From Mortierella sp. BCC40632 (Eukaryota; Mortierellomycota; Mortierellomycetes; Mortierellales; Mortierellaceae), in the NCBI GenBank assembly GCA_011634665.1, contig WAEK01000007.1, forward strand, positions 270,001 to 334,000: a stretch of 64,000 nt of DNA, in the 5' to 3' direction. Both the position numbers and the translations under genes were made by a program. Below the pieces are notes generated by a model that was given only the letters and a program-made list of their open reading frames with translations, was not told the DNA's origin and searched no databases. Below, one piece after another: positions 27,932-37,442 of the stretch. The first letter of the stretch is position 1. Each line of letters begins with the position of its first letter.

Positions 27932-30848
27932 TGAAGGGAGAAGTCGGTGGGCCTGATCTTGAGCAAGAAACCAGGTTGGGGCCCAAGGTAGAAGATACTA
28001 AAAGATTCGCTGTAAGCTATTCGATTATGATTATGAGAGGAAAAGGCGGACCAAATTATGGACCTTTGTTATTGACTAATCCATCGACTCTTAACGCATA
28101 TCTGCCGCAGCAGCGGTCTCCAAATAGACACTGTCTCATGCCAAGGGAGAGAGGAGGAGCGACGAGGATAAGGAAAGGGAGACGACGGATCAAAAGACTT
28201 GTGTGGTCAAGTACATCTGGAGTACATCGAACATGGTCCGACGTCCAAGGATAGTATGCTCGGGGCGAGGAAAGGAAGAGAGGGACGAATGAGAAAGAAA
28301 AAGAAAACGGAAAGTGCGCATCCGCTGCGCTGTGCGTGTGTGCGGCCGAGCGTCAACAAGGCGAACCCTCTCTGTAACAAGAGACGGCGGGAAAGGGAGA
28401 AGGAGAGGCCGGCGGAGACAGACGGCTGGGGCGTGCAGCAGACAGAGAATTCATGCAGGAAAAAAAAAAGAATGAGAGAGAAGAGTCCAACCCTGAACGA
28501 TGGCCCTTGTGTATCCTCATTTGAACAGGGACACTGACTGTTGTTGGGCGAAGATTATCTGTTCGTGTCCCATATGTCCTGCAGTCGGGGGCTGCTGTTG
28601 CTACCCGTCGACGGCTCTCATTCTTCTCTCTTTCTCTTTCTCTCTCCTCTTTCCAGCCCCAGCATGTTATCCACGGCCTAATATTCTGTGCTTGTGTCTG
28701 CGCTCTGTGTTCTGCCTTGTGCCCACATCCCCGGCCGATGACAGCCTGTGGCCTGGCCGTCTTTTGGTTCGACACATGACGGGCACCGTGCCAACCTCAC
28801 CTTTTGGTCAACCACCTCTTATTTTAATCTGCTGTGGTGCTGACAGAGCTGCTGGGGGGAGGGAGAGAGATAGCATGCGGAATACGTCCCCACTCGCCGT
28901 CTCTGAGGTGTCAAGGCTACAGACATCGTTTGATGCCACTAACCAAGGTAGAGCATGGGCTCGACGAACGAACAAATGAGTGTGCGCATGCATGTAAAGC
29001 ATCGAGAAAATGAATTCGTGCGAGCATTTGAAATTGGTGCTGTGAGCAAGAAACCTCCACTGATGAGCAAAGTAGACCGAGGCGAAAGAAAGGGGAGGAA
29101 AGAAGATAGTGAGAAAGAGTGGATCGAGCGGCAAAGAAGAAAGACCGGATGCGAACCTTATGAGAGAGACAGAGAGGGAGAGAGGGAGAAAGAGAGAGTT
29201 GGATCGAATGGCCCTCAAGGGAAAAGGGAGGGATGCAAGAGTAGAATCAGGTTGATGTCGTCCAGCAGCAATAGAATGGAGAATTGAAAAGAAGTAGAGG
29301 ATCAGGCGTGGGGATGTGTTTGTGTGTGTTGTGTGGAGAGTGTATGAGAGCGAGGGTGAAAGTGAGAGTGAGAGCGAGAGTGGTGCTCAATAGTCGATGG
29401 AATAGCCGTGGAGAAGCGATGGAATGATGAGACTCGATTGAGGTGAAGAGAAAAAAAAAGAGAGAGAGAGGGCTCGACCCCTTTTGGTCGAGATGGGACG
29501 GATGGATGGATAGACTGATGAATGAATGGATGGATGGATGGATGGATGGATAGATAGAGAGGAGAGAAAAGGAGAGGAGAGGGTGGATGAACAGAGAGAG
29601 AGAGAAAGAGAAAGAGAGAGTAAGAAAATGAGAAAAAGAAGAGTAGAAGAACATCCGTGGTCCAATGCTCCTTTACCCTTCATTCATTCATCCCTTCTCA
29701 CTCTCTTTCTCTCTTACTCTCTTACTCTTTCCCTCTTGTCCGTCCCATCGCATCCCGCCCCTCCCCCCCCCCACTGCTGCCGCACGATCATGGTCATTGT
29801 GCTCGCTGCATTACTGCGTGTTGTGGCTACGGTCTAATCCCGCCCGCGGCATCCACCTGTCTGCCCTCACTCATTCTCCCTTTCTCTTTCCCAAGACATA
29901 CACACAAACACACACGCAACTACCGCTCTGCGCACGACCAGTCAAATAGCCGACGCCTCAGCCCCTCCGTGTTCATTCGTAGAGAACGTCCATTGCTCGC
30001 GACGTCGAGAATCAGGGAGGCGCTGCTCTCTTTCTCTCACCTCGTCTCTCACTCCTGCGGAGATCCTTGTGACTTTTTCATGCCTAACAAGCGTCCGATC
30101 TGCAGCGCAACGAACCGCAACCGAACCCGCTTTCACATCCAGAGATTCCGCCCCTTTGAACGACAAAAAGTCATCAGCAGAGACCGAACGTCGCCCGTCA
30201 TTTACCTCATCTTACCTCGACTGTCTCGGTCTCTCTCTTCCCCCCCCCCGACCCCTTCTCTGTCTCCTTGCTCCTTGCGAGCCACAGCACGCGCTACATC
30301 TCCACACACAACCGCATCACGAGAAATGGCAGGCCTAATTTAAACCAGTGGCAGTAAGGAATGCCTCCCATCACTCTTCTCTCTTCCTCTCCTTCTTGAC
30401 GAACAGACACGACAGTGCCTCGAAAGAGAGTGCGAGCGAGAAAGAGAACAGAGACGACTGATCAAAGACGCGTCTGGCTTGTCTTAGAGATTGGAACCAC
30501 CATGATCAGTTCCATCATCGGGCCTTTTCATCCATGCTTCCCCTTTGTCTAAAAGTCTGAGAGGGCTGTTTGTGCTCCCTTTCCCATCCCCATCCCCGAG
30601 AATGCCCGCACGGGTAGGACGGAGCCGAGTGTGCGTGTGTGTGGGGTGATTGATCCACGCTCAGGGACAGAAAGGGTCCTTTTTCTGTCTCTGTCTCTCT
30701 CTCCTTTGCGCCTTCTCAACCTAAACGAGCTTTGGCTTGTGCCACAAAGATCCATCTCTCGCTCTCTTTCTCTCGCGTGTTTGCCTGGACAGTGCACGCT
30801 CGCTCTCGCCCACTTCATAAACGCACAAACACACACACCTCATTGCTG

Positions 30849-30879
<31 letters not shown>

Positions 30880-31307
30880 TTTCTTTCTTTCTATCCATCT
30901 ATCTTATCTGTCCACTCTCTTTTTTTTTCCCCTTCTCAGCTGTACCTCGCACTCGCTTTTCCCTTCCCCCAAAGAAGGAGCTCATCTTTTCAAAACAATA
31001 CACACATTCACAAACACGCATACAAACCATTCATGCAATCAACTCATACTGTTCAAAAAAGAACACAGAAAAAAAAAAAAAATAGGGGATAGAGTTTTTT
31101 TTTTTTCTTTTTCTTTTTCTTCTTTTTTGTTCGTCCTGGATCGCGTAGACATACAAAGCCTAGACTAGGAGGGGTGGGAGTTGACTTCAGAACTTGCCTA
31201 CCCCTCCCTTTTTTTTTTTTTTTTCCTCCTCACTCTCTATCAATTACCTGTCCCCTGTGGGGAACACGACAGCAGGATAAAAAAAAAAAAAAAAAAAAAA
31301 AAAAAGA
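27932..31307. promoter_or_regulatory. 3.4-kb gene-free upstream region of the zinc-cluster factor
   Basis: No supportable gene. The stretch lies upstream of the minus-strand factor and downstream of the SH3 protein. It contains purine-rich blocks (28140-28480, 29050-29250), a (TGGA)n array (29500-29556), CT-rich blocks (29690-29750, 30840-30900) and an A run at 31279-31304 just past the SH3 protein stop. Promoter and possibly long 5' leader function is inferred from position only. Confidence 0.35.
29500..29556 (+). repeat. (GATG)n tetranucleotide repeat
   Basis: Slightly imperfect GGAT/GATG repeat units in the intergenic region. Confidence 0.9.
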
Positions 31308-32621
31308 CTAATATCCACCATTACCATAATAGCCCGCGTAATGTGGCGGCGCAGGTGGATTAGGAGGATAGTCCGCATATTGACCTCCTCCACTTCCACC
31401 ACTAACTCCATTACCATACATCATCGGCCCAGGATGATTCCATCCATGAACAGGGATCGAACTCATCCGTTTGTTGGCCATGGCCTTGAATCCTGGATTT
31501 GGTGCATAAAACTCTGGCTCACCACCCGTATTCAAATGCTGTTGTGATCCATCATCGTACAGACCCGACAAACAATGCCGTGGGAACACACCCTCGATGG
31601 CTCCACGCGTATTGTTGATACCCCTACACCATCCATCATCAAACTCCTGAAGGATCGTTACCGAGTCGCCCAAGAACAATTCAATCTCGTCTGCCAATAC
31701 GGGTGTATAGATGTTTATGACCTTGAATGTACCCAAGGGCTTGGTCGGCATCATTGCATGACTCTCCTTGGCCACACCACTTCCGACTCCACTGGCAGCA
31801 GAAGCCTCAGAGATCTTGGCATATGGATTATTATGATTGAACTGAGCCGTCTGTTGCAACAAGGCCGCCGCCAGGTTCTTCTTGCGTCGATGACGACAGA
31901 ATGCGACTGCTCCCAAGGCAAAGATAAGCAACCCACCCGCAGTCCCGATCCCGATCAATACCTTCTCTGAGACCTGCGTTGGTACCCCGGGTCCGCTCTC
32001 ACCGTCGGCTGTATCTTGTGTTGGTGTCGCTGCGGCGTCTGTCGAACTTGGAGTTGACTCCTTACTACCATGGCTTGAATGGGACGAACTGCTGGACTTG
32101 GGAGTATGCGACGTGGTCGGCTCCTGGGTCGAGGGCTTGGGTTGTGGTTGAGCTGGTGGTTGAGGTTGCTGCGGTTGCGGTTGCGGTTGCGGTTGCTGGG
32201 GTTGAGGCTGAGGTTGCGGCTGTGAAGGAGCCGGCTGGGGAGGCGGCGGCTGAGACGAGACTGGAGGTTGCGAAGAAGTCTGTGGGGGTGGTGGCGAAGG
32301 TGGGGGAGGGGAAGGAGGCGACGGGTCCTTAGTTGGCACTGGATCAGGACTCTTTGGATTTGGGTCTGGGTGAGGTGCAGGTGAAGAGGGCTTTGCTGAA
32401 GGTTTGGAAGTCGGTTCAGGGTCTTTTGTCGGCAAGGGCGGAAGAACTTGTCGTTTCTTTACAACAACATCTGGGTTGCGTACCAGCTCGTTCGTAGACA
32501 CCACACGGTCATTATTGGCTAGTCCATGTGCGACAGGTGCTGCGTCAATCGAGACAGCAAAGAGACTCGCAACGGTTAACAGGGCCAGGAGGACCTTTGT
32601 TCGAGAGGAACGGGTCTTCAT
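31308..32621 (-). CDS. Signal peptide, Pro-rich stalk, single TM helix and SH3 domain protein
   Basis: Predicted plasma-membrane protein with an outside stalk and a cytosolic SH3 adaptor. One exon, 437 residues from the ATG at 32621, chosen because it starts a clean signal peptide (MKTRSSRTKVLLALLTVASL, then FAVSIDA before APVAHG). Residues about 60-210 are Pro/Gln/Ser-rich with repeated PQPQPQ units, likely O-glycosylated. The helix VLIGIGTAGGLLIFALGAVA (about 217-237) is followed by CRHRRKK, the stop-transfer signal. The SH3 domain (about 295-350) reads VINIYTPVLADEIELFLGDS, then DDGWCRGINN and GVFPRHCL, with the ALYDY-like, WxxG-type and VFPxxxL signatures. The tail is Gly/Pro/Tyr-rich. 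Architecture resembles yeast Fus1 (stalk-TM-SH3), but orthology cannot be claimed. Confidence 0.82.
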   Translation of the reverse strand: MKTRSSRTKVLLALLTVASLFAVSIDAAPVAHGLANNDRVVSTNELVRNPDVVVKKRQVLPPLPTKDPEPTSKPSAKPSSPAPHPDPNPKSPDPVPTKDPSPPSPPPPSPPPPQTSSQPPVSSQPPPPQPAPSQPQPQPQPQQPQPQPQPQQPQPPAQPQPKPSTQEPTTSHTPKSSSSSHSSHGSKESTPSSTDAAATPTQDTADGESGPGVPTQVSEKVLIGIGTAGGLLIFALGAVAFCRHRRKKNLAAALLQQTAQFNHNNPYAKISEASAASGVGSGVAKESHAMMPTKPLGTFKVINIYTPVLADEIELFLGDSVTILQEFDDGWCRGINNTRGAIEGVFPRHCLSGLYDDGSQQHLNTGGEPEFYAPNPGFKAMANKRMSSIPVHGWNHPGPMMYGNGVSGGSGGGQYADYPPNPPAPPHYAGYYGNGGY

Positions 32622-35245
32622 ACGAGTTGACAGAGAGGTAAGAGTCGTCCAATGCAGTGCAGGGTCGCAGGGTTGTCGATCGCTGGCTCCTGAGGCAAAG
32701 GACGGCCGGGTGGATGGTGGGGTGAGGCGGGATGAGGTGGGGTGGGACGGAGCGAAAGGAGATCGCAAGGCTGTGGACAAGGACAAAGAGCGGAGGAGCA
32801 GGAGCGAAGAAAGGATATAAAGGGTTGCTCGGGTTAATAAAAAAAGATGTGGTCTGTAGACGGAGAAGTACGCCCCAGCACCATCGCTTTGCTTTTAATA
32901 GACTACTGCCAGTACCCATGCAAACGTGCGCGCACTCTGGGCAAGCGTCGCGCCCCTGGCAGAGAGAGTGAAGAGATTTGATTGTGAAGCTATATTTCCT
33001 GTCTTTGCGGAGCGAGTGGAATGCACCCGTGAGCAACCCCCCTCCCCCTCGTAGTGCCTTTTTAGCGGATGACTATCAAAAGCAACAGCTGTTCTCAGGT
33101 CTATTAAATTACCTTGTTCAAAGTTGGCAGATACTTAAGCGCCTGCCAAAAGTGACAGAAAGATGAGAAGAAGAAAAAGAGAAGGGAAAGAAACAGATAT
33201 TGACCTGAAGAAGCTGGTTGTCGGAATAAGCAGGCAAGCATGGACAGGAAGGCATCGGTCGTCCTTTTTTTTTTTAAGGCAGCAGGAGTTACCGAGAGAC
33301 GAGGGTTTCTGGTAAAAGGGGTGGCCAAGGCAACTGACCAGCCGCTCGTAAAACGAAAATAGCTCTTCAAGCACGGGCGGAAGTGGGATAGTGCGGGACT
33401 GCCAAGGAAGAGAGCAAGCACGCACACAAGTGAGAAATTGAGAAAGAGAAAGAGAGAGAGAAAAGAGAAAGAAAGAGAGAAAAGAGAAAGAGCGAGAATG
33501 AGAGTGTGTGTGTGCGTGTGTGTACAAGAGATGGCCAGAAAGGGAGGTTGATGCTAAGGAGACAGGGACCCGAGAGCCAATATCCGAGAGTGCAGACGCG
33601 GCAGAGAGCGACAGACAGGAGGGATGTTGCAAGCGTGCCAGGCCAAGACGACAACGAGCGCATTGTCGCAAACATATATAAAAAATAAAAGGTGCCAATT
33701 GAGAGCACTTTGTTGTTGTAAAAGGAGACCTCTTCAAACGCTCAAGGTCAATATATGTGTTGAGAGAAAGGGCGGCAAGGTACTGAAAGGCACGGAGCAG
33801 ACCAGGCTGGACACAGGCACGGGCACGAGCACAGACTCCACACAGGCACAAAATAAAAAATAAAAAAAAGGACAACACACTCACGGGTACGGGGCCAGGC
33901 AGGAGGCTACCGCTGCTGCTCCTCTCCCATTCTCTCTTACGCATTTCTAATCGCTCCTCACCCCCCTCTTCCCCACCCAATGCTCCTCTCGCTGCACATC
34001 CGAGCGGACATTTGCTCCGGCGGGATCTGCGATCTGACTGCCCTGGCCCTGCTGGCGGATCCAAGTCAGGCTTTAGTCAGTCCCATAATGAAGATAGCTA
34101 CCTTTAATGTCTATGGTCGTATCGTAAGATAATGCGTGGGATGCGTGAGATGAATGGGACGTGGACGTGAACGGATGAGTGTCGTGAAGGACGACTGGAA
34201 GGGATGGCTCGCGCGCGGCCACGGGCGGATAGAGGAAGGGGTGGGGGAGAAGGAGGATGACGAGGGGGAGGTTGAGAGCAGAAAGCAAGAGTGAAGAGAG
34301 AAGGGAGGGGTGAGGATGGAAGGAAGGGAAAGGAAGAGCAGAGAAGGAGAGGAGAAAGAAACGAGGCAGCACAAGGCAAGAACGATAGTACTGAACAGAA
34401 AGAGTAGAAAAAAAAGAATGAATGAAGAAATGAGATGGATGTCATTCAAACGAATGCTTCTTGCAGCGGACGAATGCAGACGGTTGCAGCGTTGACCTGA
34501 CTAGTCTACGGCCCAAGCAGTGTGGAAAGGTCCCGGAGCAGGTTTACTCGTTCTCGCTGTAGTTATTACAAGGACTGAAATACGACGAAATAATCCAATG
34601 TACTCCTGTTGCACACAGTCAAATTGCCATAGCCAGCTCAGTGTCAAAAGGGGAGGAGAGAGTTTAAGATCGACCCATTAGCGTATTGCCAAGCAAGGCC
34701 CAATCGTCTGCTTTGCCTTACAACGGTCCAACAGTCCCCTCTTTCAACAGACAATCAACTCTTGACTCAAGCAGAGAAATGAGAGAGAGGAAGAGAGAGG
34801 GGTAGAGAAGGACGTAACTTGGAAGGTAAAAGATCGCAAGGCGATGCTGATCTGCCTCGACATTCCAAACCAAGCCTTTGTTTTTCGAAGATAAGTCGGT
34901 TTTTTCTATGGATCTCCTTCTGGCTCTTTTTTAAAACACCTTCTGCCTTTTTCCATTGTCTTATTCAAGTCGTCTTGTCAGTCCAGCGGTATCATGCATG
35001 TTTTGAGCCAGAGTAGCCAAGTAAGTAGACTCTTCTCGTGATCAATAACAGTTGCGAATCGCGCATTCCTAGAGCATCTCTTCTTTACACAGCTGGGAGA
35101 GTAGCAAGTACTCCAGCGCCCCTCAGGCACCATATCAACTTTGCTCCTGAAACTATTGTGAGATCCTTTAAATACATGCATTAAATAATGGAATTAATCT
35201 ATTTTTGGTTCATGATGTTCAAGAAGTTCAAGCAAATATCAACAA
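32622..35245. other. Gene-poor region upstream of the SH3 protein
   Basis: The first few hundred bases should be the SH3 gene promoter. Beyond that I see only purine-rich blocks (33420-33500, 34250-34420) and no coding region with conserved motifs. A tRNA gene begins at the right end. Confidence 0.35.
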
Positions 35246-35317
35246 GCTAACATAGTATAATGGTTAGTATATCTCGTTGTGGCCGAGACGATCCTGGTTC
35301 GATTCCAGGTGTTAGCA
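35246..35317 (+). tRNA. tRNA-His (anticodon GUG)
   Basis: A 72-nt intronless tRNA gene. The 7-bp acceptor stem GCTAACA pairs fully with TGTTAGC, followed by discriminator A. The anticodon arm is TCTCG-TTGTGGC-CGAGA with anticodon GTG. The T arm is CCTGG-TTCGATT-CCAGG. The internal A box (TAGTATAATGG) and B box (GGTTCGATTCC) are present, and a short TTTT terminator follows at about 35320. As in other eukaryotes, the extra G at position -1 would be added after transcription. Confidence 0.93.
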
Positions 35318-35524
35318 TCCTTTTGCCCTTTTTAAGTCTGATCTGCAAGCTGGTTGCACCTTTTTTTTTTTGAAAAATCTCTCCGATGTACCGAGCGCTG
35401 TAGGCTCCAAGAATCAACATGGAGGTTTATTTTGGTATGGGCCGATAGAGATGGCTATTTTATACAGGATATCAAAACTCTAGGAGCCGGGACCCCAGGT
35501 TGAGGGACTTGTAGCCCAAAAACT

Positions 35525-35640
35525 TTTCCATACTAGCTCCGTGTAAAAAATCTCCTAAAAGACCTCTGCACTATTCCCCTGTACTTTTCTCCGAACTAAT
35601 TTGGTGTAACATTTCCCGTACTAACTCTGTGGGAGAGGGG
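35525..35640 (+). repeat. Three short related motifs (CCGTACTAACTCTGTG type)
   Basis: Similar 17-18-bp words occur at about 35528 (CCATACTAGCTCCGTGTA), 35592 (CGAACTAATTTGGTGTAA) and 35616 (CCGTACTAACTCTGTGGG). A fourth, CCGTGCTAACATCGTGTA, is the inner end of the right inverted-repeat arm at 36374. They look like decayed ends of one repeat family. Confidence 0.5.
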
Positions 35641-35941
35641 CCAGTACGTCGGATAGCAATCGCCGTACCGTAAGGCGGATAGATTCATCCTTTTTTTTTA
35701 CAGGCCCCGTTAGGGGTTTTATTCGTCGGCGCGCGCCCGTCCCACAATCTGCGGACGTGCCCAACTAGTTCTCAAAAACTACACTGCCCTAAAACAAAAG
35801 AATAGAGGGAAGAAGGAAAGGTGGAGGACGACCCAGAAACGATATAGCTTTCTTTTTGCGGTACTATGATCCCACAGAAACAGCACGGTAAAACACGCTG
35901 GGAATGGCGGGAACAGGCTTTTGAGCACTATGGATAGTGTA

Positions 35942-36023
35942 GCTGGGCGAATCTATTTGATATCCGAGTTGCTATTTAATGCGTGGTAACCCCTCCCCTT
36001 TTACACGGTGTCGGTGCGGAAAA
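35942..36023 (+). repeat. Left arm of imperfect inverted repeat
   Basis: Aligns over about 82 bp with the reverse complement of 36371-36452, roughly four bases in five identical. Shared words include GAATCTATTTGA, GAGTTGCTA, TTAATGCGTGG and ACACG. Most differences are transitions. Arms are separated by 347 bp that lack an obvious coding region. Confidence 0.8.
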
Positions 36024-36071
36024 TTTTTACAGATTTAGTACGGGAGGGTTACCTGAGGTTAGTAGGATGCC

Positions 36072-36103
<32 letters not shown>

Positions 36104-36370
36104 GGCTCCAGAGGCACCAATTCGGCGATCTATCTCTCGAAACTTTGCCATAGAGCGTACAATAGTCATTGCAATTGATTACAGGCAAAAAGATGCCTTA
36201 TCAATACCCTAGATTTACGCCTATCTTCTTTTTTCTGGATAACTCCCAGGAATGGAGTCAAAGAGTTGACACAAAAAGCAGCAGGGGAAGAGCCCACGGG
36301 TCGGGTTGACTCCTGAGGCAATTGGTGGTTGGGACCTTGCGATTCCAGGAATTCACAAGAAAAAAAAACA
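36024..36370. mobile_element. Interior of possible MITE-like or foldback element
   Basis: The 347-bp interior between the inverted arms contains a T run (36073-36102) and no gene. Two inverted arms around a short non-coding centre fit a non-autonomous DNA transposon, but no target-site duplication could be confirmed by eye, so a degraded foldback repeat is an alternative. Confidence 0.4.
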
Positions 36371-36452
36371 GTTTCCGTGCTAACATCGTGTAAGGGTGAT
36401 GGGTTGCCACGCATTAAGTAGCAACTCAGTTGTCAAATAGATTCACCCAGTG
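36371..36452 (-). repeat. Right arm of imperfect inverted repeat
   Basis: Reverse-complement partner of 35942-36023. It runs from CCGTGCTAACATCGTG to AGATTCACCCAGTG on the plus strand. Confidence 0.8.
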
Positions 36453-37401
36453 TAGCTGTCAGTTGACAAGGGATGGGATCCTTCCAAGAGACAGTCATTG
36501 AGTAGGAACCTGACCAGACTCATTTAATATTTGGACAATAGATAGCTCGCCTTGACGTGCCCTGTCTTCTTGTACTCCTCCTAATCTATGCTTTGTATTT
36601 TTACCTTTACTTTTATCTTTTCTTCGTCGTCGTCCTCCCCTTCCACCGCAATGGTGGCCATGTCCACAGGTCATGGACATGCGCGCGCTGACGAATAAAA
36701 TCTTTGCAAGAAGGTCCGAAAAAAAAAAAAAAAAAAAAAAGAAGAAATGCATTTGGGTGAGCACTGAGAATGACCGGGGCCCTCCTTCTATTTCTCTTTT
36801 TCTCTTTCTGAAGATAGGAACAGGTATCCCCTGACCAGAAACGCAGCGCTCTCAGGGCTTGCTCCCGGCGATCTTGGGCGAGCCCGGAAACAACAAGCAT
36901 AGAGATACGTCCACACCAGATATTGAGCCCTGTTACAACAACAGCACTCTTCCTGGCTTCAAGCCAGCAGTGTACCATGTCCTCCTTCCTTGAGGCGGCT
37001 AAGGATATATCTGGCTTTTGCCTTTTTTCTAGTCCGACATTCAATCGAACTTGGAGCATACGGTGAGTAGAAAGAGCATTCCTAGGTCACCCGAAAGTGT
37101 TGAATTGCTCCGGCGACCAGCATGACACATCACCTCCCCCCCCCCCTTCCCTTCTTCCCTCTACCCCGACACTGAGAGCAGAACAAGACTGGCCCCGACC
37201 TCAAATCCAATGCCTGCAACATTCAAATGTAAGAAAGAGAGAAGAGGAGGGAGGCTCCACCGCCCAAGCTGCATGTCGTAGATTTCACCCAGAGCTCAAC
37301 TGCACAGGGGAATTCTCCTCTCTCTCATTCCCCTTCTTTAGACCCTTTCGTTCCGGAATAGATGTGCCTTCACTTGTGGGAAGACATACAATTAGTGACG
37401 A

Positions 37402-37442
<41 letters not shown>

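Noticed and set aside
29500..29556. Possible CRISPR-like spaced repeat
   Set aside because: Simple tetranucleotide repeat without spacers, in a eukaryotic genome.
29657..30343. Open frame of 228 residues on the plus strand
   Set aside because: Mostly Ser/Pro/Leu from CT-rich DNA with no recognisable fold.
36613..37059. Open frame of 148 residues on the minus strand
   Set aside because: The C-terminal part is a homopolymer (poly-Phe) and no family motif is seen; at most a remnant next to repeats.
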